Of a stretch of 64,000 bases of DNA, positions 12,367 through 23,702 are shown one piece after another. The position numbers were made by a program, and so were the translations under genes. The stretch lies in assembly GCA_002118135.1 (NCBI GenBank), contig BDIU01000038.1:167956-231955 (forward strand), in the 5' to 3' direction. This DNA comes from Trebouxia sp. TZW2008 (taxonomy: Eukaryota > Chlorophyta > Trebouxiophyceae > Trebouxiales > Trebouxiaceae). The notes beneath the pieces were generated by a model. That model was not told where the DNA came from, did not search any database, and worked only from the letters and a program-made list of their open reading frames with translations. Position 1 is the first letter of the stretch, and every line of letters starts with the position of its first letter.

Positions 12367-12530
12367 TCAGATTCCTTGGCGTCGATCAATTCAGTAATCA
12401 TATCAGTGAGTTGGCTCTCTAGGCTACAGACCTCTTCCACGTCAAACTTCTTCTTGTTTTCCTTGATGTCCCTTAACTGCCTTATTGCAAGCTCCAGATG
12501 CTTTTTGAGGTTCTCGTAAGCTGTGCTCAT
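12363..12530 (-). CDS. Element ORF B, 55-aa helical protein
   Basis: Starts MSTAYENLKKHLELAIRQL and looks coiled-coil-like, with charged heptad-type spacing. Its ATG lies inside ORF A, and its TGA overlaps the ATG of ORF C as ATGA. Copy 1 has the same start (MSRAYENQKKHLELAIRQL) but then two single-base insertions break it. No family is recognised. Confidence 0.45.
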   Translation of the reverse strand: MSTAYENLKKHLELAIRQLRDIKENKKKFDVEEVCSLESQLTDMITELIDAKESE

Positions 12531-12618
12531 AATAACAGTCGAAAATCACGCAAAGTGCTACTAAGGACACGATTAATACTATAGCGATTGCCCCTAAAAC
12601 TATCTTGGCAACAGTCAT
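12442..12618 (-). CDS. Element ORF A, 58-aa single-pass membrane protein
   Basis: Starts MTVAKIVLGAIAIVLIV, with one strong hydrophobic segment at residues 3-26, followed by a charged tail. Its 3' part overlaps ORF B in another frame by about 89 bases. In copy 3 the corresponding sequence still encodes VIIFLCVFFIAVCVI just upstream of the matching TTATGAG junction, so a membrane segment at this position is a shared trait. No family is recognised. Confidence 0.45.
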   Translation of the reverse strand: MTVAKIVLGAIAIVLIVSLVALCVIFDCYYEHSLREPQKASGACNKAVKGHQGKQEEV

Positions 12619-13335
12619 CTCAACCTCACCACAGAAAAACCAGACATACTCCAGAAGAAAAAAGAATTCCACGTGTCTGCGTGTAGAAAAGATCAAGGTT
12701 ATGTCATCTTGCTAGAATCCTATCAGAAGCCTAGGGAATTCAGTAGGTTTTCTGGCACAGCTTCTGCAAAAACTGCGTGCAGCTTCTGTAGGATCAACGC
12801 CACATCACTTTAGCGTCAGCGCCTGAACTCTGCGCGGTCTGGGTACAACCTCTGTAGCCACTGCGTACAGCTGTCACTAGCTCTGCACGCAGAAACTGGA
12901 AAGTTTGAATTTGAATGTATTATGTTAGAGTCCTAGGGTTGTGTACAAGGGCAGCGCCGCAAGCGGCGCAAAAACAGGGGTAGTGCCTGTGTACGGCCCT
13001 AGTTTCACATGGTTTTACCAAGCTCCCCAGCTCAGCAGCTCATCATGAACTCCCTTCTGAAACTCAGAACTATGAGTTGTTCAGGACACTAAGTACTATA
13101 ACAATTATGATGATAGAAATAAGAAAACGAGCAGTGGGAAGCAGTGTGTGTATGGTAATTACATGGACAGATGACTACCTGTTTTGAAACAAACAAAACC
13201 TAGCATGTGAAATTACAGTGTTTTACTCATGCGCTCCCTGCTTAGTCATGCACACTCTCTGACATAACCATGACATTACCCTGCAAATGCTTTGTCGTAG
13301 CAAATGGTCAGTGGTCAGTGTTATAAATATACATA

Positions 13336-13899
13336 TTGCCAATTCAGGCAAGCTGCACTTCAAGGCGGCCTTGCTGCAGCTGAAAAAGGATGCATATGCA
13401 TCATCCTTGCATGCCATTGAGCAGCATGAATCTCTACAATCAAAGACGAAGCTCACGAGTCACACATTAGTCTGCTCAACGACTGCCCTAGGGCAGACCT
13501 GCTCCTCGCTCTGCGGGACGAGTTTGCAGCCATTCAATGCTTTACATGACAATCAGAAGCCAGTAGGAGCTGGAGGAACCGATGCAGAGGCAAGGATGCA
13601 TGCCGATCGTGAGACCTGCAGGCGTCAATACGCGTTTGACTCATAGATGCTGTTGCAGGTCTGACCTGATGATGGTGCCTTCGTCCCAGAGCCGGATTCC
13701 AGCGCTCATTGTAGGCTTAATCCATGACTAAAAGCATATCCACCTGCTGTGACTAAGGCATATTCCTTGAGCCACCTGATTTTGACAACAGGTCTTGCTT
13801 TTTAAAAGCCGAGGCAGCCGAGCTCTGCACCGCAATCACAATCTTGACCAGACCGAGCCTGGCACAGCTTCGCTGCTTCCCTTCCCCGACACCGACAAG
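13336..13899. other. Intergenic stretch and promoter region
   Basis: No gene recognised. CG density rises from about 13820, consistent with the promoter and 5' UTR of the gene starting at 13900. Confidence 0.4.
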
Positions 13900-16800
13900 A
13901 TGGCCGTCAACACCTTCGCATCTGTTCTGCTGGTCGCCGTCGCAGTGGCTCTGATCGGGCAAGGTAAGCTTATAACTCATAATCACGATCAAAGTCGTGA
14001 GCAGGCGTCTTGCGTCCTGCGCATCTGCGTTTTCGACCTCGACGCCGAGCAAGGCTGCAAAAAAATGTTTGTTCGTCAAGTGCATTGCAGCTCGTGCCTG
14101 TCGTGCCTGCCAAATGCAAGTGTCGCAGCTGAGCAACATGTCATTTGCGATCAAACTGCATATATACATATCTTGCGCTGTGTTTGCACTGCAACACAGC
14201 AATGGCTTTACGACTTCTAGCTCGGTACATGTCTCATGCTCGCTATGTTGGCATGCCTTGCCCACCCTCTGCAAGCTCGTAAAGGCTCTTTCGTGCAGCG
14301 CCACAGTGTCTGCGCCAGTTTCTGATACTGCTTGACGAGTCAAGCTCGGCCACACTAGTGTGCTTGGCTGTCGAAACAACCCACTTGCTAGTTGTGGCCG
14401 CGATATTTGCCGTTGCCTGCGTCCTCCCCCGGCTGGTAATCTTGCGCTACACTTTTTGTGCACCTGCAGGGATCGCTGCAAGGCCCAGCCAGGACCTGAT
14501 CAACCAGTCAGACGCCCTGACTAACCCTGGCCGTGAGCTGCAGCAGGAGAACGGTGGATGTGCAGCTGCAGGCATTAGCTGTTGCTACAGCCCAACATGG
14601 TTAGTCACCCCGTTGTGTTTCAAGTGACGTACTCTGTGAGCCTGAAAATTTCATGTTGCTGCTTGACTGCTCAGTGCTGACTACTATGCAAGCTGCTGCA
14701 CACCTTCTAGTCATCACAACTGCATTTGTGCAATCTTTGCACAATCCTATAAGGCAGTGCATGTGCTGCAAGCAGTATTGCCACAGGCCTCAGTTGCAAT
14801 CCAGCTGCTGTGTATTTCAAGCCAGTGTGCCCTATGCAAGCAGTGTTGCAATAGGCTCTAATTCAGCTGCTGTTTAGATCAATCCAGTGCATTTCATGCG
14901 AGCAGAATTGCAACAGGGTTGACTCCAGCTGCAGTACAGTTTAAGCACTGCGCCCAATGCAAGCAGTATTGCAATAGGCTCCAATGCAGCCGCTGTATAG
15001 TTCAAGCCAGTGCGTCCAATGCAAGCAGTATTGCAACAGGCCCTGATCCAGCTGCTGTGTGTTTCAGGTGGTTGGACAAGCAGGTCAAGCCGTCAGTGAC
15101 ATGCACCACCGGAAAGGCAAACACTGTGACTGCTGAGGCTCTGCTGCAAGCTTGCCAGGATGGAGAGATTGGCGGCTCCAACGCACCATGCTCATACCTG
15201 CAAGGCTGCACTGACACCGTAAGCACTCTTCTTGCAAACTACATACAGCTACTGTTACCTCACAGTTACGGTTTGTGCGGTGGCTCTAATGCATCATGCT
15301 CATGCCTGCAAGACTGCACTGACATTGCAAGGATAACTCCAACAGACTGCATGAAGCATCTTGTATCACAATCACAGCGCATTTGCTCCAACACACCCGC
15401 AATGCATTTGTGCCAACACACCATGCTCATACCTGCAAGGCTGCATGAACAACGTATGCATAAGTCTGACAACCTGCATGCAACATCCTGTATCGCACAA
15501 TCGCAATTGCGCTTCCAAAACACCACGCTCATACCTACAAGGCTGTACTGGAGCCGTGAGAGTAACACTGACTGCATCAAGCATTTATGCCTCACAGCTG
15601 CGTCTTATGCTACACACCTATTACAGTCTGCATAGATCATGTTGTGTCACGCAGTTGCAGTCCACAAGTAGTCTACCAAGATCTGCAAGTTGCATGCTTT
15701 TGGCAGACTGCATATCATGTTGACTTACGCATTTGCACTTCATGCTTGGTCTTCCAACACGAGCAAGTGCAGGCATGGTAGACGCATCCCAACAGTATGA
15801 ATCAGTCAGCCTGCTTCTCAGCTGGGCATGGCATTGCGCAGCGCACAGTGTCAATCTGTTGCAAAAGCAAGTGCAGCTCGTGCACTGCAAATATCAAATA
15901 AAGCGTTTTTCTTCGTTTATGATTTGTCAAAAACAACCATCTGTTTATCATAAAATTTATTTTTTATTGTAAAAAGTCTGTTGTATTCAACAGTTTTACA
16001 GGCAGGCGCTGTGATGCCTGTGTACGCTGGCTGCATATATCTGTTGCAACTCAAACAAGCTGTCTTTCTGCTGCAGGCCGTTCCCATTGACTTCTGCACC
16101 TACTACGAAAACATTGGTATGCATTTCTTGCTACTTGTGTCATGACTGTCATATCCACTAGTAAGTGCTGCTCCTGTTCCCTGGCAAAGGGTTGCAACAT
16201 AGCTGCATCAACTCAACTTGCATATGCTGCAAGGTTGCAATGTGGCCACATCATCTTGACTTGCATATGCAAAACAGCATGAATCAGTATATGCAACAAG
16301 TTTGCTGCACAAGCACGCTGCAACACCATTGCACAAGCTTACAGCATATTGTAGATGCATCACACCTTAGCTCTGACAGCACCATATCTGGTCCTGAAAC
16401 TGCACTAGTAGCTTCAGTGACTTGCTGATATGCACATTTGCGTCGCTGAATATTGAGTTATTCAATTCTGCTAGCCCATATGCCATCTTGTAGTATGTTG
16501 ACTTCATTATGTAACTAGGAATGACTGCTGCGGGTGATCCTACTAGCCCATATACACTCTTGTGGTATGTTCACTTCATTGTTCATTGATAGTGTTTGCT
16601 GCAGGTGACTACACTGGCTCCATGCCTTGCTCCACCAACACCTTCAAAGGACAGACCATCCAAGTCTACGACCCATCCAACCTGAAGGGCGGCAACAACG
16701 AGGTTGTCTGGTAGGCTCCGTAAACACAGCTTTGCTTTGGTGTTTGCTGTCGTTCTTGCTCTAATGCAGAAGAGGGACACGGCTGTCTGTCTTCATTGCA

Positions 16801-19800
16801 ATTTGCTAATATGTTGTCAAAGTTTTGATGCAAGGCCAAGTCTGTACTCTGCTTGGTGAGGATGCTTTGCAGCGACCAGGTGTATTCTTGTATTTTGCAC
16901 CGTCCTTCCTCACCAGGTGTGACAAAGTTTTGATGCAAAACCAAGTCCTCATCACTCTGCTTGATGAGGATGCTTTGCAGCAACCAGAAGTATGCTTGTG
17001 TTTTGCACCGTCCTTCCTCACTAGGTGTGACAAGACTTTGTGCCCTAATAAGCCACTGTGTCACGGCAAAATCAACATATCACTCTGGTCAATTGCTAAT
17101 ATATGATGCAACCAGTCAGCAACAGCACCCCGTTAGTGGTTCAGTTTGGCTGATGCGGCACAAGGTTTTGCTATACGTTGACAGTGAGCCTGACCATGAC
17201 ATACCATCTGATGTTCTACAGGGAGGATGCAGCTATCCCCTCAAATGAGCCAAGCGGTGTTGAGGCTTGCAACGAGCCTAACGGTGCTTCATTCACTGTG
17301 AGCGCTTCTGCACTCAGCCATCATATCACAATTTTTGCCACAGCCTTGTTGACATCATGCACAGTCTGGCAACATGTGCGCTATTGCATATGCTCATGCT
17401 CGCTGGGCCTGTGCGTCTCCAGAAGCTAGAAGCTGCTGCCCATTCACACTCTAAATCTGCTATTGCCCTTGCCTGATGCCCCATAGCCAATGTAGCACAC
17501 TAATCTTGCCCCTATTTGCTGTTGTTTTGGGGCCTCCCTCCTGCACCGCCCGCCCCCTGCCCGGCCCAGCCCCTCCCCCCAAGTGAGTGTGGGACCTAAT
17601 CCTGAAACTGCCGCCCTTCCCTGATACTCCTTGACTGATGTAGCACCGTAATCTTTCCCATGTTTGTTGTTGTCCCAACCTGTTTCCTCCAGCCCCCTTT
17701 CCCCTCGGCCCTGCTGCCCCGTGCCCACACTCACCTGGGGGGAAATGCAATCCTGTAACTGCTGATGCCCTTGCTGATATCTCATAGCCAATGTAGCACC
17801 GTATTCTTGCTGGTATTTGTTGTTTTCTTAAATTTCCCTGCCGTTTCTGCTTCTGCTATCTGTGACAGCTGACATGTGATTTTGACAGCTGACATGTGGT
17901 TTGTACATGCAGTACACAGCCACATACTCCAAGTCATCCTCATGGAACATTGGTGTCCAGCTTGGTGCCAGTAAGTCTCAATCTTCTTGCTGTTGTGATG
18001 CCTGCACCTAAGTCATCTATGCTAAGCTGTAAATGACCGTAAGGCCATGCTGCATGTTCAAGTTGCCTTGCACAGATGAAAGACTCACGCACGCTTTGCC
18101 ATGCGCGGCTGTGTCAGCATGTTCTCATGTTGTGCATGCATGCGCTGCTTGAATGTAACTGCTGTGGCTGCTGTCCTTCAACATCTGGCTGCTGTCCTTC
18201 AGCATGCCTTGTGCCGCTTAGCACACAAGTGAGAGAAGTTGTGGCTGCTGTCCTTCAACATCTGGCTGCTGTCCTTCAGCATGCCTTGTGCCGGTTAGCA
18301 CACAAGTGAAAGAACTTGAGGATTGTCTTGCCTTTTGTGTGCTAGATCAACGAAGTTATGAACCTGAGAGCCTGAGATTGTGCTGCAGAGATTCTGAAGG
18401 ACTACGAAGCCAAGCTGACAGCTGGATACTCTGAGACCTACACCAAGGGCACCAATGCAGGAGTGACAGTCAATGTCAAGGATGGCCAGCACGGCACAGT
18501 CACCTCAGGTAAGCTAGACTTCATTCATGCATTCATCACGCATGCTCAACAGGCTCAGCAGGCCTGGCTAGGTATCGCCTGTAGCGATTGACTGTCTTGA
18601 ACCAGTTCAGTCTTGTGCTAGCCTGAACCATTCGTACTGATTGTCAAGGAGGCCCAGCACGGCACAGTCGCCTCAGGAAAGCTGAAGGTCATCTAGGACG
18701 CCCTGGCATGCTTGGCGTCTAAATTCCCTGACATAGTCTGTGATGACCTGCTGTCTAAGCCAGAACTCTCCTGAAGAGTGATCCTGACTTTGTTCTTGAT
18801 GCACTGTCTGGTGGCATCAAGAGTAGCCGCTTAAGTGATAGCGTGGCATAGTCACCATCTGAGATTGCTTAGCATTGTTGACACCCTATCAGTACATTCC
18901 GCATCACAAGTCACCCCTGTTTTGACATCAATATGCCTCTTTTCTGGCATCCTGGATTGTTTGTGTTTGGCTGCATCCCATGTGCTCTGGCATACTTCAC
19001 TGCTTTGCATCAGCACACTTTGGGCTGCGGTCATAACAGCATGGCACAGTCATTTGTGCACAAATCTGCCTGCACGCAAACAGCGCCTACACATACCGAT
19101 GCTATGCAGGAGCATTGGTTCACCACGCTCTGGGATGGTGGGACATCAAGTTCAAGAGCGCCTACTCTGGCTGCACTGAGTACCGTGTTGGTGAGTGCAC
19201 AGCAACTTCTTTGTTCCTGAGTGTTCACGCATATCAAGTGCTGTTTGCATACACAGAGAGTACACATCGAATGTCATGCATGTGTACCTGATGTGCAGTC
19301 GCAGACCATGCAGGGTTGTGTCCACAAGCGCACATGCGGAATGGATCCTGCTGATACTGATCTTGCTTTTGCTAAGTTCCTCTGATTTACGGTTTACAGC
19401 ATACATTTTGAGATGATAAAGTTTCATTACTTGGAAAATCATCATGTGCAACGCACTGCACTGAGCATGGCACAATCAGGACCCTTACCACTGCACGCAA
19501 CAGAACGCAATGTCAGCATCATAAGTTGACACTTCCTTGTCCTTGTCTAGCTAACTGTCGGCTTTCTTGCTGACTGCTGCTGTGCTTGTGTGCAGACAAT
19601 GTGGCAGCTGACCTGGTTGCCCCCACCTCAGACCCCAACTTCCCCACAGGTGAGATACTTTGTTATGCAACCCCATGTCATTGACTGCCATGCCTTCGTT
19701 TCAGCCTGATCAAGCAGTCTTTCAACACCACCTCATGCAGCTCACTGATATTCTGTCATCATTCTTGTGGCACACAGCAACCCTGCTTGTTGCCTGGCAG

Positions 19801-20264
19801 AGCACCTTTTTAACTGTTGCAGTAAAGTTGCGAAGAGCATGCTGTTTTGGCACTGCACTGTTTGCACATGCTTGTGACATTGCCTTGAACATGGCATTGC
19901 ACCTGGCAATTTATTGTAAAAATGCATCTTTTCACACTGCACTGTTTGCACATGCTTGTGAGATTGCCTTGAATATGGCTTTGCACCTGGCAATTTATTG
20001 CAAAAGTGCATCTTTGCCACTATGAGAACATAGCATGTCAGGACTCATGTGAAATGGTATGCTTTACATCTTGCTGCCTGCAGACTTTGGTGTTGAGGTG
20101 AGGCCATGCGGCTAACTTCATTCATGCATTGGAATTGTGGACTTTGCTGATACTGCATGCTGTAATGTAGTCACTTCAGAATGTGCAACGTGTGGTGGCC
20201 TGCAGACTTTGGTGTTGAGGTGAAGCCATGTGGCTACCCCTTGCTGAGCGGCAAGCTTAATTAA
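13900..20264 (+). CDS. Unrecognised secreted protein, about 312 aa, 11 exons
   Basis: Exons: 13900-13963, 14470-14599, 15068-15218, 16077-16116, 16605-16710, 17222-17297, 17913-17970, 18389-18508, 19110-19190, 19596-19649, 20206-20264. Every junction keeps frame, and the sum is 313 codons including TAA. Residues 1-22 form a signal peptide (VLLVAVAVALIG). The N-terminal third is Cys-rich (GISCCYSPTW, then paired Cys in exon 3). The middle (exons 7-8) is Ser/Thr-rich with alternating polar and apolar residues, typical of long beta-strands, then GWWDIKFKSAYSGC. I do not recognise a family. Long Ser/Thr beta-strands occur in several secreted folds, including aerolysin-like ones, but no diagnostic motif is visible, so I assign no activity. 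Introns hold at least eight tandem duplications, several copying exon ends. Confidence 0.7.
14740..15067 (+). repeat. 62-bp tandem array ending at a splice acceptor
   Basis: Five copies starting with CAGCTGCTGT at about 14802, 14864, 14926, 14987 and 15049 (spacing 61-62). The last runs into the acceptor at 15067, so the unit includes acceptor-like sequence. Confidence 0.85.
15170..15560 (+). repeat. Array seeded by the 3' end of exon 3
   Basis: The exon end CTCATACCTGCAAGGCTGCA (about 15191) recurs with changes at about 15299, 15426 and 15528. Only the first belongs to the exon. Confidence 0.85.
16465..16625 (+). repeat. Duplicated acceptor region of exon 5
   Basis: Two copies of a segment beginning CTAGCCCATAT. 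The first ends tgctgcGGGTGATCC; the second ends tgctgcag then GTGACTAC, the true exon start at 16605. The decayed copy lies inside the intron. Confidence 0.75.
16810..17035 (+). repeat. About 113-bp tandem duplication
   Basis: Two copies in intron 5 sharing GACAAAGTTTTGATGCAA-type starts and TTTTGCACCGTCCTTCCTCA ends. Confidence 0.85.
17465..17830 (+). repeat. About 145-bp triplicated GC-rich repeat
   Basis: Three diverged copies in intron 6 anchored by CAATGTAGCAC or GATGTAGCACCGTA, each followed by a TTTGTTGTT tract. The first two also contain C-rich stretches. Confidence 0.75.
18165..18312 (+). repeat. 74-bp tandem duplication
   Basis: Two nearly identical copies starting GTGGCTGCTGTCCTTCAACA in intron 7; each unit itself contains two GGCTGCTGTCCTTCA blocks. 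Confidence 0.9.
18470..18695 (+). repeat. Duplicated donor end of exon 8
   Basis: The exon 8 end (GCCAGCACGGCACAGTCACC then TCAG and gtaagct) recurs at about 18650-18682 with the donor changed to gaaagct, inside intron 8. Confidence 0.85.
19840..20030 (+). repeat. About 85-bp tandem duplication
   Basis: Two copies in the last intron starting CACTGCACTGTTTGCACATG and ending near AATGCATCTTT. Confidence 0.85.
20078..20115 (+). other. Decayed or alternative copy of the last exon
   Basis: After a tgcag acceptor the sequence repeats the start of the true last exon (ACTTTGGTGTTGAGGTGA) and encodes the same residues, then reaches an in-frame TAA after ten codons, at 20114-20116. Confidence 0.6.
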
Positions 20265-22126
20265 GCAACTTCTTTGGCTTGAGGCAGTCATCGCTGCAAG
20301 ATGACAGCAGTGGTCGAGTCCATGAAACCACATGCAACAAACCAAAGCAGCAATCCAAAGCAGGAGTTTTGTGACCTTTCAAGCCCCCTACAGAAAGCTG
20401 AGTCATGAACTGTCTGTCTGTCAGTCAGTCATTTCTGAAGCATTGCGGTGCAATACTGGACACTGAAGTTGATTGCTTTTGCAAGAAGTTGATTGCTTTT
20501 GCTGATTTCTTGTCTAGCAGCAGCATAAGAGCATTCGATTAGTTAGGGAAGCCATGCATTGCTTGAGTAGTGCTCCTGTTGACATATTCATTGATGAATT
20601 TGTTCATTGCAAGCATTCATAGGTAGCGCACACTGTCTAGTGTCTTGAGTCAGCAGTGCAGTGCATAGGCAGAGCGAAAACATTGCAGAAATTTGCAGCT
20701 TGCAAGCAGCTTGAAGTATATTTGTTTGAGGCAAGGCAGCTTCTGTTGAATTGCGCTTGGTATAGCTAGTCTAGACAAAGCTCATGCAGACAATATGCTG
20801 TAACAAAATTGAACTTTGTGACTTGCTGCTGCATGCTCCCACAAATGTTAACGGATCAGATTGAAACTGTATGCAAGCCTCGATGTGGCGTATTTGCAAG
20901 AAAGTCACGGCTGTGAAGCTGTGATTGCTGCGCATCGTGTGTGATTTGGCATCCAGCTACGTTCAATAAGTTCTTGAGGCACAGGAGCGTTAGTCTAGTC
21001 TAGCCATGCACCATGACGTTCCAGCACGTCCAGAAGCGTTTTTCTTCCTTGGTTTTGCCACTGAGCCAGCTTTCTTTGCAGCAAGACATGTGTACACAGG
21101 TCTCGACATGCTGCTCCAGCAGTCATGCACCAATTAACACTGTGCAATTGGACTGTTCTGCATTGCACTTCATTGCAACAGTCAGTGCAACAAGATGTTA
21201 TCTGAGTTGATATCTGAATGGCTGAGGCCTTTCAAACATGCATGACGGCGTATGCTTTTTCTTGTCAACAAGCAACGCAACAGTCATGCCCCGGTCACGA
21301 GCTCCAAAAGAAGCCGCCTGCATTGTAGCCACTATCAGCCAACATAAGATGTGTGGCAATTTACAGCACAGCTGCAGCTCAGGCTGCTATTCAAAACAGA
21401 TGCATGCAGCAGCATCAGCAACAGCAACTGTAAGGTCGATATTCTGTTCAGAATTGTGCAGCATGTGCATCAGCCTAGGTGTGTATGGTACTCACAAGTA
21501 CTACCGTGCACTAGTGACCTCTGAGCCTTGAACCAGGCTTGGCAGCCAGTGGAAAAGAGAAAGTTGTGACCAGCTGAGCCAAGTTGAACATTGTGTGCAG
21601 AGAAGTCAGCATAAGCTGTCCCATTGCATTCACTTGCATGACTTTGGGTACCAAAGTTTGGTATGACTCAGTGAGCTGGTGTTGACAGTTCTCATATGTG
21701 AGTGACTTATCCCAGTGATTCCACACTCAGAAGAAGAACACCGCCACATGACCAGATCAGATATAGAAAAGTGAACTATGCTGCATCAGAAGTAAACTGG
21801 GTCACAGGTGCTCTCATGCCCAAGTGAGTCTTGAAGTGACCAAGTCTGAAATTTGCTGCATCACAACTCGCAGCGTCAGAATTCTGGTTTCGCCATTTTG
21901 AAACTTCGCCGCAAGCAATGCACCAACTTTACTCATGCAGCTGCATATTGAATGACCGTTTGCACCTGGTCTTTGCGGTAGATTCACTCACGCGCTCCAT
22001 TCCTGCTTGTTCAATCTGCGTTGCTGCGAGTCTGCTCTGCACTGCGCATCGGAAGGCTCTCCACACAGCAAGCTCTTGTTGACTTTCGCGGACACTGCTG
22101 CACGATCCAGTGAGACGAACTACTGA
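20265..22126. other. Intergenic, nothing recognised
   Basis: About 1.9 kb without protein-like frames or obvious arrays. CG density rises from about 21880, marking the likely PDX2 promoter and 5' UTR. Confidence 0.5.
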
Positions 22127-23440
22127 ATGACCACCGATCAACCGACTCGAATCGGTGTGCTAGCATTGCAAGGATCGTTTGCGGAGCATGTCACCATGTT
22201 GAAGCGGGTTGAAGGCGTGCAAGCCTTTGAAGTACGTACCAAGGAGGAGCTTCAAAGTGCAGACGGGCTCATAATACCAGGCGGCGAAAGCACCACAATG
22301 GCCTTGGTCGCTGAGCGATGGGGCTTGATACCAGAGCTCAAGAACTTCTCTGCACAGCATCGACCCGTCTGGGGCACTTGTGCTGGAGCAATCTTCCTAG
22401 CAGACAAAGCTACAGGTCTGCATTTGTCAGATGACCATTTGCATGTCCAAGTTGATAGCGTGAAGCTTATCTAAAAGCTTATGGCATGCTCAGATGCAAG
22501 GCAAAGTGCATGAGAATGACATATATCTGAGGGTGAGCGAGATCTGCTGAAAGTATGCACTCTGTTCAGGCACAAAAACTGGTGGTCAGGCTTTGTTGGG
22601 GGGGCTCGATTGTACAGTTCATAGAAACTTCTTTGGGGCGCAAATACGTAGCTTTGTGACCAAGCTCAAAGCACCGCAATGCATGAAAGATTTTAGCCCT
22701 GAATTGGAGGACTTCAGAGCTGTTTTCATCAGGTACCTGACAAATTTCAAGACATGCAAACATCTGGCATTACACGTGGGCCATGTCAGCATTGTCAGCA
22801 CTGTTACAGAAAGTGCATTGTAGCACACAAGAGAAGGATTGGCATCAAGTTTGAGCAGTGCATGGTCAAAGCTTCTGGTTCTTGACACAAGCTATAGCTT
22901 GCTTGCTGCATTCACCCCATGCCTGAACATACAGGGCGCCTGGTGTCATTGATGTGGGGCCATCAGTTGAGGTGCTTGCAGAGTATCATCTTACTGCAGA
23001 TGAACAGAGAGCGCAAGACGGGCGGCAATCAGTCGCAGTTGCTGTGCGGGATCAGCACCTTCTTGCAACAGCGTTTCACCCAGAGCTTACATCTGATATG
23101 AGATGGTGAGAACCTCTACTTGTTGCTGACATGAAGACAATTGCAATGATTCCTGGGTTGCCTCAATACAGAGGCTCCCATTATGACACCTGACGGCATT
23201 GTTTTTCTTTTCTTTCTGTCATCCTGCAACAATGCTTTGCAGCTGATGTTGCATTGACACTGCATGCAGGTAATGATAGCTTTGTCTGGTTTTTGCAGGC
23301 ACCAGCTTTTTGTTCAGATGGTACGAGAACAGCAAGCGAAGGCAGGTTCAGATGGCAACTTGCACAGAAGCTCAGAGTTGACGGCTAGCGGGAACCTGAT
23401 CAGGAGATCTAAGCCTGCCGAAATGCCATGTTATGATTGA
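22127..23440 (+). CDS. PDX2: Pyridoxal 5'-phosphate synthase glutaminase subunit (PdxT/PDX2)
   Basis: Exons 22127-22415, 22570-22732, 22935-23105 and 23299-23440 join in frame to 254 aa. The family hydrolyses glutamine and channels ammonia to the PDX1 synthase for de novo vitamin B6 synthesis. Markers: start [20 protein letters not shown] near residues 45-51; the nucleophile Cys in [10 protein letters not shown] near residue 84; and the catalytic His/Glu pair in ATAFHPELT near the end of exon 3. The last exon adds a short charged tail after QLFVQMV. No transit peptide is visible, matching the cytosolic plant enzyme. The gene ends 263 bases from the convergent DPE1 stop. Confidence 0.95.
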
Positions 23441-23702
23441 GATACAGCCCAAGAAATTGCAAAAGCAGCGGCTAGAAAGTTTGCTGCAGCTGAATGCTAT
23501 CAGACAGTTGTGCATGCAACAGCGCAGCGCTGAAAAATCTGGGCGTTGAACTATTTCATCTATTTCATTCATTTTCTGTACTATCTGTAAACAGTTGCAC
23601 TGTCTTCTCTATGAAATCTGACAGGTCTATAACTATTCTGACTCTATGCAATTGTTGTGCTTCAGGTATCATTCGTTGCTCTGTAAGCAACACACGCTCG
23701 CT

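Larger units (their letters stand above)
12235..13335 (-). mobile_element. Small repeated element, copy 2
   Basis: Aligns with copy 1 from its right end (13170-13335, again with GGTCAGTGGTCAGT) through the GCCGCAAGCGGC hairpin block (about 12950-12970) to the ORF cluster. It is cut off at about 12235 inside the 84-aa ORF. The membrane and helical ORFs are both open in this copy, making it the best template for the element's coding layout. Confidence 0.7.

Noticed and set aside
13753..14481. A 242-aa minus-strand open frame
   Set aside because: It is antisense to the signal-peptide exon and CG-rich promoter of the 13.9-kb gene and has no recognisable motif.
14740..15067. Regular 62-bp units resembling a CRISPR array
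   Set aside because: The whole unit is conserved rather than alternating repeat and spacer, the host gene is a eukaryotic spliced gene, and no cas gene is present.
18389..18508. Firm assignment of the 13.9-kb protein to pore-forming toxins from its Ser/Thr-rich strands
   Set aside because: Alternating Ser/Thr strands are common in secreted beta-proteins and no diagnostic motif of such a family is visible.
22127..23440. PDX2 as bacterial contamination, since it resembles bacterial PdxT
   Set aside because: It has three in-phase GT-AG introns and matches the surrounding sequence style.
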